From: Atrina japonica
Lineage: Eukaryota; Mollusca; Bivalvia; Pterioida; Pinnidae
Assembly: GCA_030159075.1 (NCBI GenBank)
Contig: BROG01000247.1
Location: forward strand, 248,001-312,000
DNA length: 64,000 bases
Direction of reading: 5' to 3'
Shown here: piece after piece, positions 24,852 through 36,989 of the stretch
How positions within the stretch are numbered: position 1 is the first letter of the stretch
Layout: every line of letters begins with the position of its first letter
Notes under the pieces: generated by a model
Told to the model about the DNA's origin: nothing
The model's input: only the letters and a program-made list of their open reading frames with translations
The model's database searches: none
Program-made: the position numbers and the translations under genes

Positions 24852-24930
<79 letters not shown>
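24838..24930. repeat. (TA)n microsatellite
   Basis: About 90 bp of TA. The Tc1-type remnant starts at its right edge. Confidence 0.97.
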
Positions 24931-25368
24931 GACGGCAAGATACGTATATAGGACGTCACATGTGCGTAATCGGCTTTTCTGACCGCTAAAAACATCCCTG
25001 GGCATGGACGGATAAGTCCTCGTAAAGTAAGGAACAAAATGCGAGAGGCCAACACTTCTCTTCGACGTCCTGCTATCCGTCCTGTTCTGCTCTGGCGTCA
25101 CTGTGTTGCGAGGTTAGCGTGGTGTAAGAGGCATCGTCGTTTTAATAACAGAGAACGGGCGGAAGTTCTGTTTATGGACGAGTCGATATTTCACCTCGAC
25201 AGCAGTGACGGTCGTGCTCGGGCTTACGGTTGTGCCGAAAAACGTTACATTGACGCATGCGTTATTCAGCGTCGCCAATTCGGCGGAGGGAGCGTTATGG
25301 TCTGGGGTGGAATTACAACATATGGAAGGGAACCTTTGATGATAGTGCTTTTTTCTTTTTTCCGCTAG
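24931..25368 (+). pseudogene. Tc1-type transposase fragment
   Basis: Same family as 18990-20217. The segment from RQDTYI runs, with a frame change, into MREANTSLRRPAIRPVLLWR and on to VLFMDESIFHLD, which carries the first catalytic aspartate, then GCAEKRYIDACVIQRRQFGG and VMVWGGITTYG. After GREPLM the sequence jumps directly to the element's right end, CCGCTAG, at 25362-25368, with TA following. The helix-turn-helix part is lost at the (TA)n tract and the C-terminal third is deleted. It cannot transpose. Confidence 0.85.
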
Positions 25369-25542
25369 TATATATCCTACTTACTTTTTCTATATACTTA
25401 CCATTAGATGAAAAGGTGCAATACGCTCTGTACCGTTTCTGAGGTTCCGGGACTATATTAATGTCAAGCAAATATCTGGTGTAAAAATAACCATGTCCCT
25501 GTTTGGGTTCCAAATCCACCTGTCGGAGTATGGTGAGTTCCG

Positions 25543-25544
<2 letters not shown>

Positions 25545-25628
<84 letters not shown>
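25545..25628. repeat. (TA)n microsatellite
   Basis: About 80 bp of TA with one interruption near 25590. Confidence 0.97.
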
Positions 25629-25631
<3 letters not shown>

Positions 25632-25664
25632 AAATTTTCGAGACGTTTTGTCCCTTCATCAGGT

Positions 25665-27550
25665 CAGAACGATTAAAATAACAAGTACTTGTCAAATATA
25701 GCATTTTATTCACTCACCAGTTGTGTGTGTGTGAGTAGATGTTTGCGTGAGAGTGTGTATGTGTACATTTTTCCATGTTATCTTAATCGTTTTGTCATTC
25801 ATTTTGTCCTTGTTGTTAGTTATTTTAGTGATTTATATATTCATTTCCCGACTTGCACCGACAACTTAGGATATATATATATATCCTATTTTACTTTAAC
25901 ACGCCACACAAATTTATTGGCAGTGCTAGAAACAGGAAACGGATACCAGGTGGGGGCACAAATTCTGCAATCCTACCTTTGATCTCGAAGAATAACATGA
26001 AAAGGAGAATGAAGTTCAAAAGCTCATCCCTGAATTACGATCTCTTATTTCTTTAAGCAATTTAATTCAAAGTAGAGTACAAATTTTAGCCATTAATTTG
26101 CCTCCAGACCGAATTGACAGAATGCACAAGTAATTGCATATCTAGAATTAATTAAGATACAAAATCTGCAATAAATTTAAAATTCTACAATCTTTTAGAG
26201 TTTGGCTAAACAGACAATAACTTAATCGATTTATTCTTGCCTCACAATGAATCACTGTGGCATTTTACAAAATAAGCAGAGCTTCAAATGATGAGGTCTT
26301 AACCTACCACCTCGTTCGTTAGTGTATGATAATAACATGTTTTGTTTAATTTGAATACAGATTGATTTATTACCCCTATTTGTAAAAGTGGAAATTATGG
26401 TGTGCTATAGCCATTGTTTCGTTAGACCAATCTATTATTCTCTTGTTTAGTTTCGTATTTTCTGCCAGATAAACAGCATCATAGACATAAATTTCAATTA
26501 TCCCCTGTGTTCTGTGAAATTTCATTAGAATTTCAAAGAGATAAAAATTGCCAATGAACTTTCTTCCCAGTACATGAGAAAAGTTAATTCTGTTAAGAAA
26601 GATGATGTTTTTTCTATTCTGGTAATGGATGTTTATGTTTTTCTTGAAATTTTGAGGATTTGAAAATCTACTAAATAAAACTTTTATTACAGATTTCTCT
26701 GTAGATTTGTACCGAATATTTATTGTATATTATATTTTTTATTATTACTTGTTTCTCATCAGTCGGAAATAAAATAACATGCATAAAATTCGTAACTATA
26801 CTTCAGTACAGCCGGATATATTTAGTCTAACCTGTATGAAGCAGTCAACTAAATCATGAATTTGACCTCTTAACAGAGGTGACCTCTTAATTGAGGGCAT
26901 CAAAATGTTCAAGTTGTAAGGGCTGTGTGTTAGAACGTATATTAAACTTCATATATCATTGTATCATTTTGCGTAACAGATTTATACATGTTAATAAGCA
27001 TATTTCAATGTTTTTTATTAGAGCATCATCATATTGTATTGTTCATATATCTTAATTACTTACATGTAAGATTTGTGTTTTTGCCAACGCCTCGTTCAAC
27101 TGCCACTGCATGGGGAAAAATCGATCGTGTGAAGACGTTCATTAGCATTTACAACGTCCCTCTTCTGATACATGCATCGCATTTTTTAAATTTTAAATCG
27201 TGAACTGAATACTGTCAGGTCATCTCATGAACTCGATATATCCCAAACATTATAGGGAAGTTAGAACTATGTATGTTTTGATAATTGACCTTTGTACTGC
27301 ATATCAGAATTATAGGTACCTGAATATGTTTGATTCGGTCGAACAAATCATTTATGCATTATAGTTTTCCTCAGAACGTATTTTAAACATATCGAATGGC
27401 CAAGATGTTTATTATAGCATTTATTATGGAACCAGTAAATGTTGGAGTCACAAGCTACCGAAATTCCAATGGTCATTTAATTGGGTCAACTTTGTAATCT
27501 TGAATTTGAAAACGGTGACCGATGACGTTAGGAAGATAACCGCTTTGGGG
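25665..27550. other. AT-rich DNA, nothing recognised
   Basis: A short ATTGAGGGC/GACCTCTTAA duplication near 26865-26900. Frames of up to 97 codons lack protein features. Confidence 0.35.
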
Positions 27551-27599
27551 GTATAATTATATAAACTAGAGGCGAGGTTCCCAAGTGTCTGTACAGCTT

Positions 27600-28270
27600 A
27601 CCTGGACTATATTGACCAAGTTTACTTTCAATTTGCAAAGCAGTGTCAGATGTGTTTCCCGTAGAATCCAATATTAAACTATGTTACCCATTGGAAGCCT
27701 TCTTGGGTGGGATATGGACCTACTGAACACTATTTCTACAGGGGATCAACAAAAGACTATTGTAACTAAGTTTGGTTCCAAATGGCCTGGTGTTTTTAGA
27801 GGTCAAGAAAATCTTTAAATGTGTTTCCCATTGGGTTCAATGTGAAATCATGTTTTGCGCTGGCAGCCAAGCCATGTTTTGGTGGATCGGGAAAAAATTG
27901 AGCAATCTTACTAAAGGACTGTAAATACATAATTAATGTAAAGTTTCGTTCAACTTGGTTCTGTAGTTTTAGAGGAGATGATCAATTTATGATTTTTTCA
28001 TAGGGTCCAATGTTAAACTATGGTATGTCCTGCACTGGCAGCAATGTTTTTGGCAGATCGGAAAATTTTGAGCAATCTTAGTAAAGAGCCTTCCACATAT
28101 CATCCCTGAAAAGTTTGGTTCAACTTGTTTCAGTAGTTTCAGAGAAGATGATCAAACTATGTTTTCTCATATGGTCCAGTGTTGGACTATGTCCTGCGCT
28201 GGTGGCAATTTTAGTAAATAACGTTCTATACATCATTTCTGTAAAGTTGGGTTTAATTAAGGGGCCCAGG
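27600..28270 (+). repeat. Tandem array, about 170-bp unit, four copies
   Basis: GTTAAACTATG-like blocks recur near 27671, 27842, 28012 and 28181. Each is followed by a TGCGCTGGCAGC-like block, GATCGG, TTGAGCAATCTTA and AAGTTTGGTTCAACTTG. Copies are strongly diverged. Confidence 0.75.
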
Positions 28271-28274
28271 TGGC

Positions 28275-28780
28275 CCATGAATTTTAAGGGTTAATCTGCA
28301 GCCCTGCTATATAATAAAATATTGTTTTGAAGATAAAAGACAAAAATGACAAAACTCTTTCAATTTGACATTTCTACTGCAATAACCATAAAATGGCCAT
28401 GATATGGTTTCGGCCACATGGAGACTTTAGTAGTTTTCCTACATAATATTCTTTTTCTTTTTCTCATAATTTTCAGCATATAAAGCTACAAAATAGAGAA
28501 AATTGTCAAATTTGGTTTGAGGGTCATGTGTTCCATAAAACTGCTTGAAAAAAAATTAGGATTTTATTATTCAATCCACTAGAAAAACACCTTTTGAAAG
28601 AAATTGAGCAGGGTTCCCCTAACCCCAGCTAACCCGCTGGGTCTGGGAAGCATATGCTCAGTCAAACTGCTGGAAACTAAAGTACATACACTGATTAGAA
28701 TTTATAATCCAGGGCAGGGGTTAATCTGCATCACGATTTCAAGAATTTGAGGCCAATCACAAGAAAATTCCAAAATTTCA
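28275..28780. other. AT-rich DNA between two tandem arrays
   Basis: No feature supported. Probably part of the same composite repeat as its neighbours. Confidence 0.3.
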
Positions 28781-28789
28781 ATAGTTAGG

Positions 28790-29530
28790 ACAAAAAGTCA
28801 AAAACAGGAAGTCAGATTTTCCAGAATATTCAGTATACAGAGATATTGTGTTACTGATCATATTTGCAATTCATACTTTTAATTTCGCTAATATGGTTTT
28901 GGAGATAATAACCAAAAACTATGAAAATCGCTAAAAATCAACATTTCAGGGGCATAATCCCTAAAACAGGAAGTCAGATTTTTCAGAAATTTTCAGGATA
29001 CATAGATTTTGTGTTACTGATCATATTTGCAATTTATACTTTTAATATATCTATTATAAATTTAGAGGTAATTTCCAAAAACTATAAATACCACTAAAGA
29101 TCAACGGTTCAGGGTCATTTTCCTCAAAAAGTCAAGATTTTTTCAGAAATTTTCAGGATACATAGATCTTGTATTATTGATCATATTTACAGTTTATACC
29201 ACTAATTTATATATCTAGCTACATTTGCATTATAATTTGGAGATAATAGCCCAAAACTATGAAAATTGCTATAAATCGACATTTCAGGGACCATAACTCA
29301 AAATTAGTATATATATTATTTCGATATTTTTGAGACAGGTAGCTCTTGTCCTGCTGATCATTTTTGGCCAGGTAGTTTTGTCGCATTTTTATCATTTAGA
29401 AAATATAGCCAAGTTTGGTTCCATATCGCCTTGTGGTTTCATAGGAGAAGATTTTTAAAAGTATACGCCGGACGGTCGACGGATGGCGGACGCCAAGTGA
29501 TGGCACCTTCGTGTCAAGTAAGCTAATAAA
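28790..29530 (+). repeat. Tandem array, about 160-bp unit, and GACGG-rich end
   Basis: ACAGGAAGTCAGATTTT, TCAGGATACATAGAT, TGATCATATTTGCA and CCAAAAACTATGAAAAT blocks recur three to four times. The array ends with GCCGGACGGTCGACGGATGG and GCCAAGTGATGGCACCTTCG, a GC-rich end unlike its surroundings. The lead-in of the 11-kb array carries a similar CGTCC/GACG-rich block. Confidence 0.75.
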
Positions 29531-29534
29531 ACGA

Positions 29535-30995
29535 TTGGGAGGAATTATAACTTACCGCTTATATATAGTAGCATCTCGTTTAACTGCCACCATTTGTATG
29601 TTGTAATAAAGGGGTTTGGAGATAGCTTGAAGGAAACCTTATATGATTTAAAGGGATAATTGAATAAATGTTGGCGTAAAACATTGAAAATGTAACAAGG
29701 AGCTACAAAACTTCATTAAAGCCGATTAAATGTACACATGATTTTATAAAAATACTAATACTTCGCTATATCCATTTAAATTTACATATACCTTGTAACC
29801 ATACCGCTAAAGCTGTTTAAATGTACATGTATTTAGTAAAATACAATACAATACTATAGCCGACTTTGTATTTTTGCATTACAATATACATACTTGTGGA
29901 GCAGTATGCGTTAGCTGTCAATCAATGAATTTTGCTAATGTTGATCTGTGAGAACAAATGCAATTATATCTTGTTACAACCTTTGAATAAATGCTGAAGT
30001 AAATTATCTTCATCAATTATCTAAATTATCCAGCTTTGTAAATCTACTTTAACAACTGTTTTGCATTTTATTGTATATTTGTAGCAGTATATGTAATAAA
30101 AGTTTCATTTCTAACATTTGCAATACCTGTAAATTCTGATTTACTGTTTAAAAACGTAATATTTGTCTATAAAGTAACAGGATAATGTTTATAGTAATTC
30201 AATTCATAATCATTTAGATTTGTGTAACAATGGTTTGAACATTAATTCTATAATGGCCTTCAATTATCAGTTTTTTATTTGATCGCTATAAGAAATGAGG
30301 CATATCTTAGTAACTGAGGTAGAAATTCTTCGTGATGAATGTTACTTTGTTTCAGACTCCATAAAGAATCATGTATCCTAAATGATCTGACAGAGGTTTG
30401 ATTAAAACTTGGTGCAACTTTTCCCTCAAGCCTTTTCCATTCTTTACATTTGCAGTAGCCATTTAATCAATACCGATTGAAAATACAAGTTAAATTACAT
30501 ATGAATATTGCTTTCCATCAGAAGAGAGAGAGCAGCGTGATTGATTAAAGAAAGTGTGACGTTCTGGAGCCAGGCAAGTTTCGATTTTTGAGAAATGAGA
30601 AAATTGAAAAATCATGTTAATAGGAAATTCAAGAATTTTTGCTACAGAAATACAGCAGAACATGTAATTGAGGGGAAAATCCGTGGAAATGAACTACAGA
30701 CAAACTATGACCAGCTTCTACACAAACAAGTAATTACTTTTGGTTAGAATATAAAGTATTGTTTGTGGTTTTGTGGAGTAATGTTTCGTCTAGAAATTGC
30801 GCATCACGGAAATTTACTCGTATGTGATAAAGCATCACCAAATGAAAGAACAATGATCTTTATTATTCGATCTTTTTAAAACAGAATCACAAGTGATACG
30901 TTGAAGGCACCTACAAAATACAGAGGAAACGGTGTAGACTAAATCGTTTATTCATCTCTGCATCGTTATTGTCATCATACATTTTATACTGAAAA
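29535..30995. other. AT-rich DNA, nothing recognised
   Basis: No coding or repeat signal found. Confidence 0.35.
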
Positions 30996-30999
30996 ATGT

Positions 31000-31710
31000 A
31001 TTGACAATACCTTAACCTCACCCCAAATATGACATAGCAATACCAGACATGGTATTGACAATAACTCTACCTCACCCCAAATATGACATAGCAATACCAG
31101 ACATGGCATTGACAATAACTCTACCTCACCCCAAATATGACATAAGAATACCAAGCATGGCATTGACAATAATTCTATTTCACCTCGAACATGACATCTT
31201 AGCAATACATGATATGGTATTGACAATACCTTTATTTCACCACCTCCGACATGACGTAATAGCAATGCCAGACATGATATTTAGATTAACTCTTCCTCAC
31301 ATCAAACATGACTTCATAGCAATACTAGACATGATATTGACAATAACTCTACCTCACCTCAAACACAGCATCATAGCAATACCGGAAATGGGACTGTACC
31401 CCAAAAATGCAAGACATAACTCACCTAAAATGACGTCATATAAATACCAGGAATAACTAATCCTAAACATGACTTTATAGCAATACCAAACATGATATTA
31501 ACAATAACTCTACCTCAACCCACACATCCGTCACAGCAATACCAGACATGGTATTGGCAATATAACTATACCTCACCTCAAACACTGTCATAGCAACAAC
31601 AGACATGGTATTGACAATACCTCTACCTCAAGGTACTCACCCCAAACATGACGTCATAGTATGAACAGACATGGTATTGACAATAACTCTACATCACTGT
31701 TCTTACCTCA
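31000..31710 (+). repeat. Minisatellite, 54-62-bp unit, about 12 copies
   Basis: GACATGGTATTGACAATAAC and CTACCTCACCCCAAA blocks alternate through the tract. The first three units are nearly identical at 54-55 bp and later ones drift. The 135-codon plus-strand frame (31049-31456) and the 93-codon minus-strand frame are translated repeat, not genes. Confidence 0.92.
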
Positions 31711-31714
31711 GAAA

Positions 31715-32500
31715 AACATTTGGGAATATACTCAGTCTGAAAAGTTTTACTGGGAAGTATTCTCTCCGTAAAAAGAACTGCTAATTTCTGTAAACCCATG
31801 AACTTACGGAAGGAATTCGCCTTCCCCTTCCTACAAGGGATTTGTCCTGGATTTACTAGGGGCATTATGAGGCCACAGATACTAGCCGGTATTTAAGTTA
31901 CAAATAATTATTGCCTAGCTACCACGTAACATTTTAAGAAATGCCATTAAAACCACTGACGAAATTTTCCTTTTAAAAAGTAATTTAAATTTTTTATCTG
32001 TTTAAAAACGACAGTACCATATATCGTGGTGAAATATAATCAGATCAGGACATCTGTTATCCACCAATACAGACGATACCGTATCATTTTTATTACAGAC
32101 ATATATATCCTGATTCCCTAAACAGATTAATTTGTAATGTCAATTGCAATACAAATAAAGAGTAAATAAAAAACGTAACCTCAGACTATTTAATATTTTA
32201 GTTTCTAGATAAAGATATCGACTACTCTGTACCTTGCCGATCTAATTGTGATGAATGTCATAAGGGGTTAAAGCGGTTCTCTGTGTCCAAGTGCTTGAAG
32301 CATCAAACTTTAAAGCATGAAGTCTCTCTCTAATTAGCGAGTTCCAGCCCCACTACATTTTGTAAAAAGGTTTATATTCGGAAAGACAGTGTTGTGTCTC
32401 AGATGCAATATCACTGGCCTATATGCTCCAACATTAAAAACTGACTGCATTCGTAAAACCGAAACATTTTAGTGTGGTCATTAAACAAACAGAAATACGA
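31715..32500. other. AT-rich DNA, nothing recognised
   Basis: No supported feature. Confidence 0.35.
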
Positions 32501-32505
32501 TTATA

Positions 32506-32833
32506 GAATGGCGGATTTAGAGGTGGGCCGGACACCTCCGTTTCGCGAAAAAGATTTTAAAGCATAATAAGGTTATTGGCAATGACCCCACATACATTGA
32601 CCAGGTACCTTAGACAAGGCATTTCAAAAAGACCTTAGACAAGGCAAAACTAGTAAAGATTTCATAAAAATATTCAGTTTGAAATTCTAATGAAATGCTC
32701 ATCAAGTTATCATATATTTATTATTATTATTACTGTTATTGTTATTATTGCTTCTTCTTTATTATTATTATATATATTATTATTATTATTATTGGCCGCT
32801 CTTCCCCTTTCCAAACTCCTGGATCCGCCATTG
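32506..32833. mobile_element. Possible hAT-like MITE
   Basis: Imperfect inverted ends: GAATGGCGGATTTAGAGGTG on the left and CAATGGCGGATCCAGGAGTT from the right. TGGCGGATCCAGG-type ends are common in hAT elements. I could not find an 8-bp target duplication. An (ATT)n tract at about 32717-32794 occupies the right third. Confidence 0.45.
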
Positions 32834-32939
32834 TATAATAATGATAATTTTGAAAGTTTATGAATAAATGTAAAGTCCACAGTTACTAAAACGTAAATCT
32901 TTGATAATTGGATGAAAAGAGACCTCTAAAAGTCCAGAT

Positions 32940-33180
32940 TGAATGCGGTGTGGTCTAATGACAAACCGTTCGACTTCTTGACGGAATATCCAGGGTTCGA
33001 TTCAAATACTGGGTCATGCTAAAACTGTTCGTTCGCCAAGCGCCTGATCTACGAAGGAAAAGTCATAGGTCTTTCGGAGGGTACTTAGAACCGAAGTCAC
33101 GTGTCACGGTAGGCGTGAAGAATTCATAAAATCTTGATAATAGACGATCCCCTATAAACCCCTGGTTAAAGTTAAACTTT
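32940..33180 (+). mobile_element. tRNA-derived SINE, third head type
   Basis: The head has GTGTGGTCTAATGACAAACC and the B box GGGTTCGATTC. The body includes GTCACGTGTCACGGTAGGCG, which resembles the GTCCCGTGTCACAGTAGGTG block of family A. The tail near TAGACGATCCCCTATAAACC ends without clear target duplications. Confidence 0.6.
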
Positions 33181-33184
33181 GAGT

Positions 33185-33845
33185 TGAGGCTTTGGAATTT
33201 GATAATTTACCATAGCCCCCTCTACTTTGTAGCATTGAAACAACTTTTAATCAAGTGTTTTTGTATTCTCTGATCCACGTGGATACCATGGTTTCGCTGC
33301 TGTTAAATACTGCTAAATGCACAAAGAACCGGACACATGGCTGAAGCAACCTAAAGACAACTATACCTGAAAAATTGGCTTCGTGATTGAATGTCATTCT
33401 TTACAAGGTTTTGATACACTTTGGAGTAAACAAAGCAAAGATCGCCATATGGATGTGTTTTCAACGTAGCACAGAAAAAGGATGTGTTTTCAACGTACCA
33501 GAAAAATAAGTTCAGTCTGTGTTTTGTTGTCTATTTTAAGATCATGTATAGAAAATAAACTTTCATTTTACTGGAATCTGAAATTAACAACTGTAAGAAT
33601 TTGTCAAATAGTAAGAGTTAAAAACATCTTCATACATCGTAAAAATGAGTCATAATATATCAATTGAACCGTTTGTCTTCGTCAATTAGATGATCTTTAG
33701 CTGAACATTTTATTGTTATATGTAGGAAACGTTTGTCAGACAAAATATTTCTAGATGGTGGAATTATAATATAAAAGATACGAATGTGATGAGAGTAAAT
33801 AAATTCATTAGACAATTTACAGTAATGTATTGGATGAAAATAATA
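33185..33845. other. AT-rich DNA, nothing recognised
   Basis: A short duplication of GGATGTGTTTTCAACGTA near 33453 and 33480. Otherwise featureless. Confidence 0.35.
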
Positions 33846-33849
33846 GACG

Positions 33850-33905
33850 TGAGATCAGGTACCAGGGAGAAGAAAGCATCCCCTGCTGTCAAGTCCTCAT
33901 TGAAA
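33850..33905 (-). mobile_element. Short PLE 3'-tail fragment
   Basis: Minus strand has GACTTGAC, CAGGGGATGCTTTCTTCTCC and GGTACCTGATCTCACGTCT in PLE-tail order, with the GTGGACTCACGGCG part deleted. Confidence 0.5.
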
Positions 33906-34014
33906 CGGTAACCATATAAAAAACCGGAATAAAAGAGGAGGTTCTATTGTTTAAATGATCTGAATAATTCTCTGAATACACATTGACGGATTTTCTTGAT
34001 TTTTTGTTTTTACA

Positions 34015-34480
34015 CCACCCTCTTCAATTTATCAATTATACTATGGCGTTATGTTATTAGTTTTTATGGAGGAGGGGAGAATAAGGATACAATATACCCA
34101 GAAAAAAACATGTGTCTTCTGCTATTAACTGCTGACACCCCCACCATTGACTAGAGGTTAGGGTGGTACAATTTATCAATTATATGTGGTGTTATATTAT
34201 TAGTTTTATCGCAGACGGGAGAATCCGGATACAATGTATCTAGGAAAAGACCATCTCCCTTCTGCAGTTAATGTTAATTGCGAACAGAACCCCCCTCCCA
34301 CTCCCACCCATATTGACTGGAGGTGAGGGTGGTACAGTTTATCAATTATATTGTGGCCTTATAATAATAATTGTATGGCCGAGGGGAGAATCCGGATACA
34401 ATGTACTTAGGAAAAGACCAGTTGCCTTCTGCAATTAATCGCTAACACCCCTCCCCTACCCGCTAATTGGAGGTAAATAC
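34015..34480 (+). repeat. Tandem repeat, about 150-165-bp unit, three copies
   Basis: TTTATCAATTATA, GAGGGGAGAATCCGGATACA, AGGAAAAGACCA and CCTTCTGCAATTAA blocks occur three times, with C-rich linkers and a GACTGGAGGTGAGGGTGG block between. Confidence 0.85.
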
Positions 34481-34659
34481 AGCAAATCTTGTAGAAAAGT
34501 TTTACTAGAATAACTTACGTCAGGATATGCATCCAGCAAATATATATTTCTTAGCATTAGCTTTGGTTTACGGTTTGATTTTTCTACGCGCTTTTATATA
34601 TTAATCCAGGCAACATGAAACTACAACAGAAAACATGCCTTATTTAAAACCTAAAAGTA

Positions 34660-34870
34660 AGTGATGGCTGCTGGACTTATATATAGTTAATATCAAAATA
34701 CCCCCGTCAGCCTCAGGCGCATTGGTATGTAAGTGATGACTGCTGGACTTATATATGTTTTATAACTTACCTACTGATCCTAAATGAACTCTTCATTTAT
34801 CATATCAACTTATAGTTTATATCAAAATACCCCCGTCAGCCTCAGGCGCATAGATATGTATTCATGTATC
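34660..34870 (+). repeat. Local duplication
   Basis: AAGTGATGGCTGCTGGACTT and ATCAAAATACCCCCGTCAGC with CTCAGGCGCAT each occur twice within 200 bp. Confidence 0.8.
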
Positions 34871-34874
34871 ACCA

Positions 34875-35580
34875 CATTTACGTGAGCGCAATAAACATTC
34901 AATTAATCAACTGCAATTTCTATGCCCGTTTCCAACTTTCTGGTCGTTTTGATTCATATGCTTATAGTTACAGATGTGTACTGAGAGAGCCCAAACCAAA
35001 TCTTTGAAAGTCAATATTTTTTAATCTATTACACCGAGCAACAACCTTGAAAATGTTCGTATGAGACAATGGCCAAGGTCAAGTGCTATTTCTAATATAC
35101 ATATTAGTCAGTTGTTTTATTGAAAAAGGATAAAATAAGGTTTGGTAAATCAATTTTCGTAGACCTGTAGGAATTAATTCAAAACATAAAAATTGCATCG
35201 AACAAACATATATAACATTCGATATTATTCCGATTTTCATTTGTATAATTCAGAGGGTATTGATCATTTAAATAAACACTGGAGAATCTACTAAAATAGA
35301 GAGTATAATGCGATCAATATGTCAACCGGAGTTTTGGAGACTTCCTATTATATATCTTTCTTTTCTTCGAAATCCATTCCAAAGTAAGATTACTAGCAAA
35401 ACGTATTATATTATTATGACATTTTTGTGCTCTTAGTTGAAATATTTCACTTCATCAAGAATGATACTGTTGCATAGCATTGTAATTTGTAATACGATGG
35501 TATAATATGTAAAAAAAACAAAAACAAAAACAATTATATTTCTGCAGAAATTTTACAAAGGTATATGTAAAGGAAAATAA
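34875..35580. other. AT-rich DNA, nothing recognised
   Basis: No supported feature. Confidence 0.35.
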
Positions 35581-35584
35581 TTTC

Positions 35585-35810
35585 AACAATTTAGAATCAC
35601 AAATACAGAAATAACAAGGCAACTTGGGATTCGAATTCTCGACTACGGCACAAACCGCTCTCATGCTCGACGCCCTGACCACTCGGCCATCTACGCTTTC
35701 ACATAAATGAATGTTTCGAGTTCCGGAAAGTTGTTTATCCTAATGTAAATGACAATTGATCTGAAAGATGCATGTAGAGAAATACAAGTAATATCACTAC
35801 AACATTGAAC
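35585..35810 (-). mobile_element. tRNA-like SINE, family C, third copy
   Basis: Minus strand has AGATGGCCGAGTGGTCAGGG, GAGCATGAGAGCGG, GAATTCGAATCCC and CTTGTTATTTCTGTATTTG. The AATGAATGTTTC and CTAATGTAAATGACAATTGA parts match 8770-8890. No MITE is inserted here. Confidence 0.7.
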
Positions 35811-35814
35811 ATAA

Positions 35815-36520
35815 ACTATGGACCCTGAATCACAAATGATACTACATGTACCCGCGTGTATATATATACATACATATGGTTCTCTAAAACAGACAATACA
35901 TTTTCAAATTGAGTATTTAGCCTGCTGTTTGTCTTGGTTTTCTGTCTTTTTATCTGTTTGTCTATCTTTCTTTCTATCTGTTAATTTAATCTGTACATCC
36001 GTACGCGTAGATCTGTGACTCAATTTCATCATTCAGAAGGCAATATTATCAGTTACTATTCAGCAGTACATATATGATTCGTTCTGCTTACAAACCAGTG
36101 TATATGTAATCCTCGTTTATCAATTAAACCGTTGAGTTTAAAGTCGGGCACCTTCACTGTGTACCGCTGTTTTATTTATTTATCACTGAACATTATGTAC
36201 GTCATCTCTGCACTTCAAGAGACAACTCCTCCGCTGGTATTAATATCAAATATTTACGTATCACATTCCTAATGCGATAAAAGAGTTAAGTCTCTCTCTA
36301 ACACTACTAATTACGATACTGACCATGTTTTATTTAGTAATTTTAGGATTTTATCATGCTAATTGTTGATGTTGATCAAAGGGCAACAGTACATTATTTC
36401 AAATGGGAAAACAATTAAGGCATTTGCAATGTCACCATTTGTTTTACTTAGCACGCTTGTCAAGAGTTTAGTTCGTTGCTGCTACAACAAATAATTGAAC
36501 CCATGTGAGAATGATGACAC
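35815..36520. other. AT-rich DNA, nothing recognised
   Basis: No supported feature. Confidence 0.35.
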
Positions 36521-36526
36521 GTTTCT

Positions 36527-36989
36527 GGACAGACACCACCAAATATTTTCCCATAGGCCTCAATGCTAATTTACAAAACTTCAGGTCACTGTCACTCCCA
36601 TGTTTATAAAATCTGGGTCAAATAAGTACCCTGTGCTGAAAGATCAATATTTTTGATAACAAAATATGCAATCAAAAGTATAGGTTGCCGTTGCATTTCT
36701 ACTTCAAATTTTCACTTTGTTTACAACTCGTAGTATTCCGCACCAAAGGAAAATATCTATTCTCATATGACCCCTCCCTTTCAATTTTCAACCGTCCACC
36801 CTATAATTTCCAAAGTACTACCAATATTCATGTATCTTTTTTATCACCTTAATTTCACTTATTAATGGCAAAACTAATTTTTTCATTTAATGACCAATCA
36901 GATCTCTGGGCTCATTTTTACCACTCCGCACAACTTTGGGTGTCCAAAATGTCTGCGCCCATGTTGTAAACAAAGCAGGTGTTTTTCCT
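36527..36989. repeat. Left direct terminal repeat
   Basis: Starts GGACAGACACCACC and ends CAGGTGTTTTTCC. Compared with the right copy it has CACTTTG for CACTTG, CAATTTTC for CAATTTTTC, CCAATCAG for CCAATTAG, and ACCACTCC for ACCCTCC. Confidence 0.9.

Noticed and set aside
31049..31456. 135-codon frame with a repeated LTITLPHPKYD pattern
   Set aside because: It is the translated minisatellite; the frame breaks up as units drift, and the opposite strand is also open.
31000..31710. CRISPR-like regular repeats
   Set aside because: Units are contiguous tandem repeats without unique spacers, in eukaryote-type sequence.
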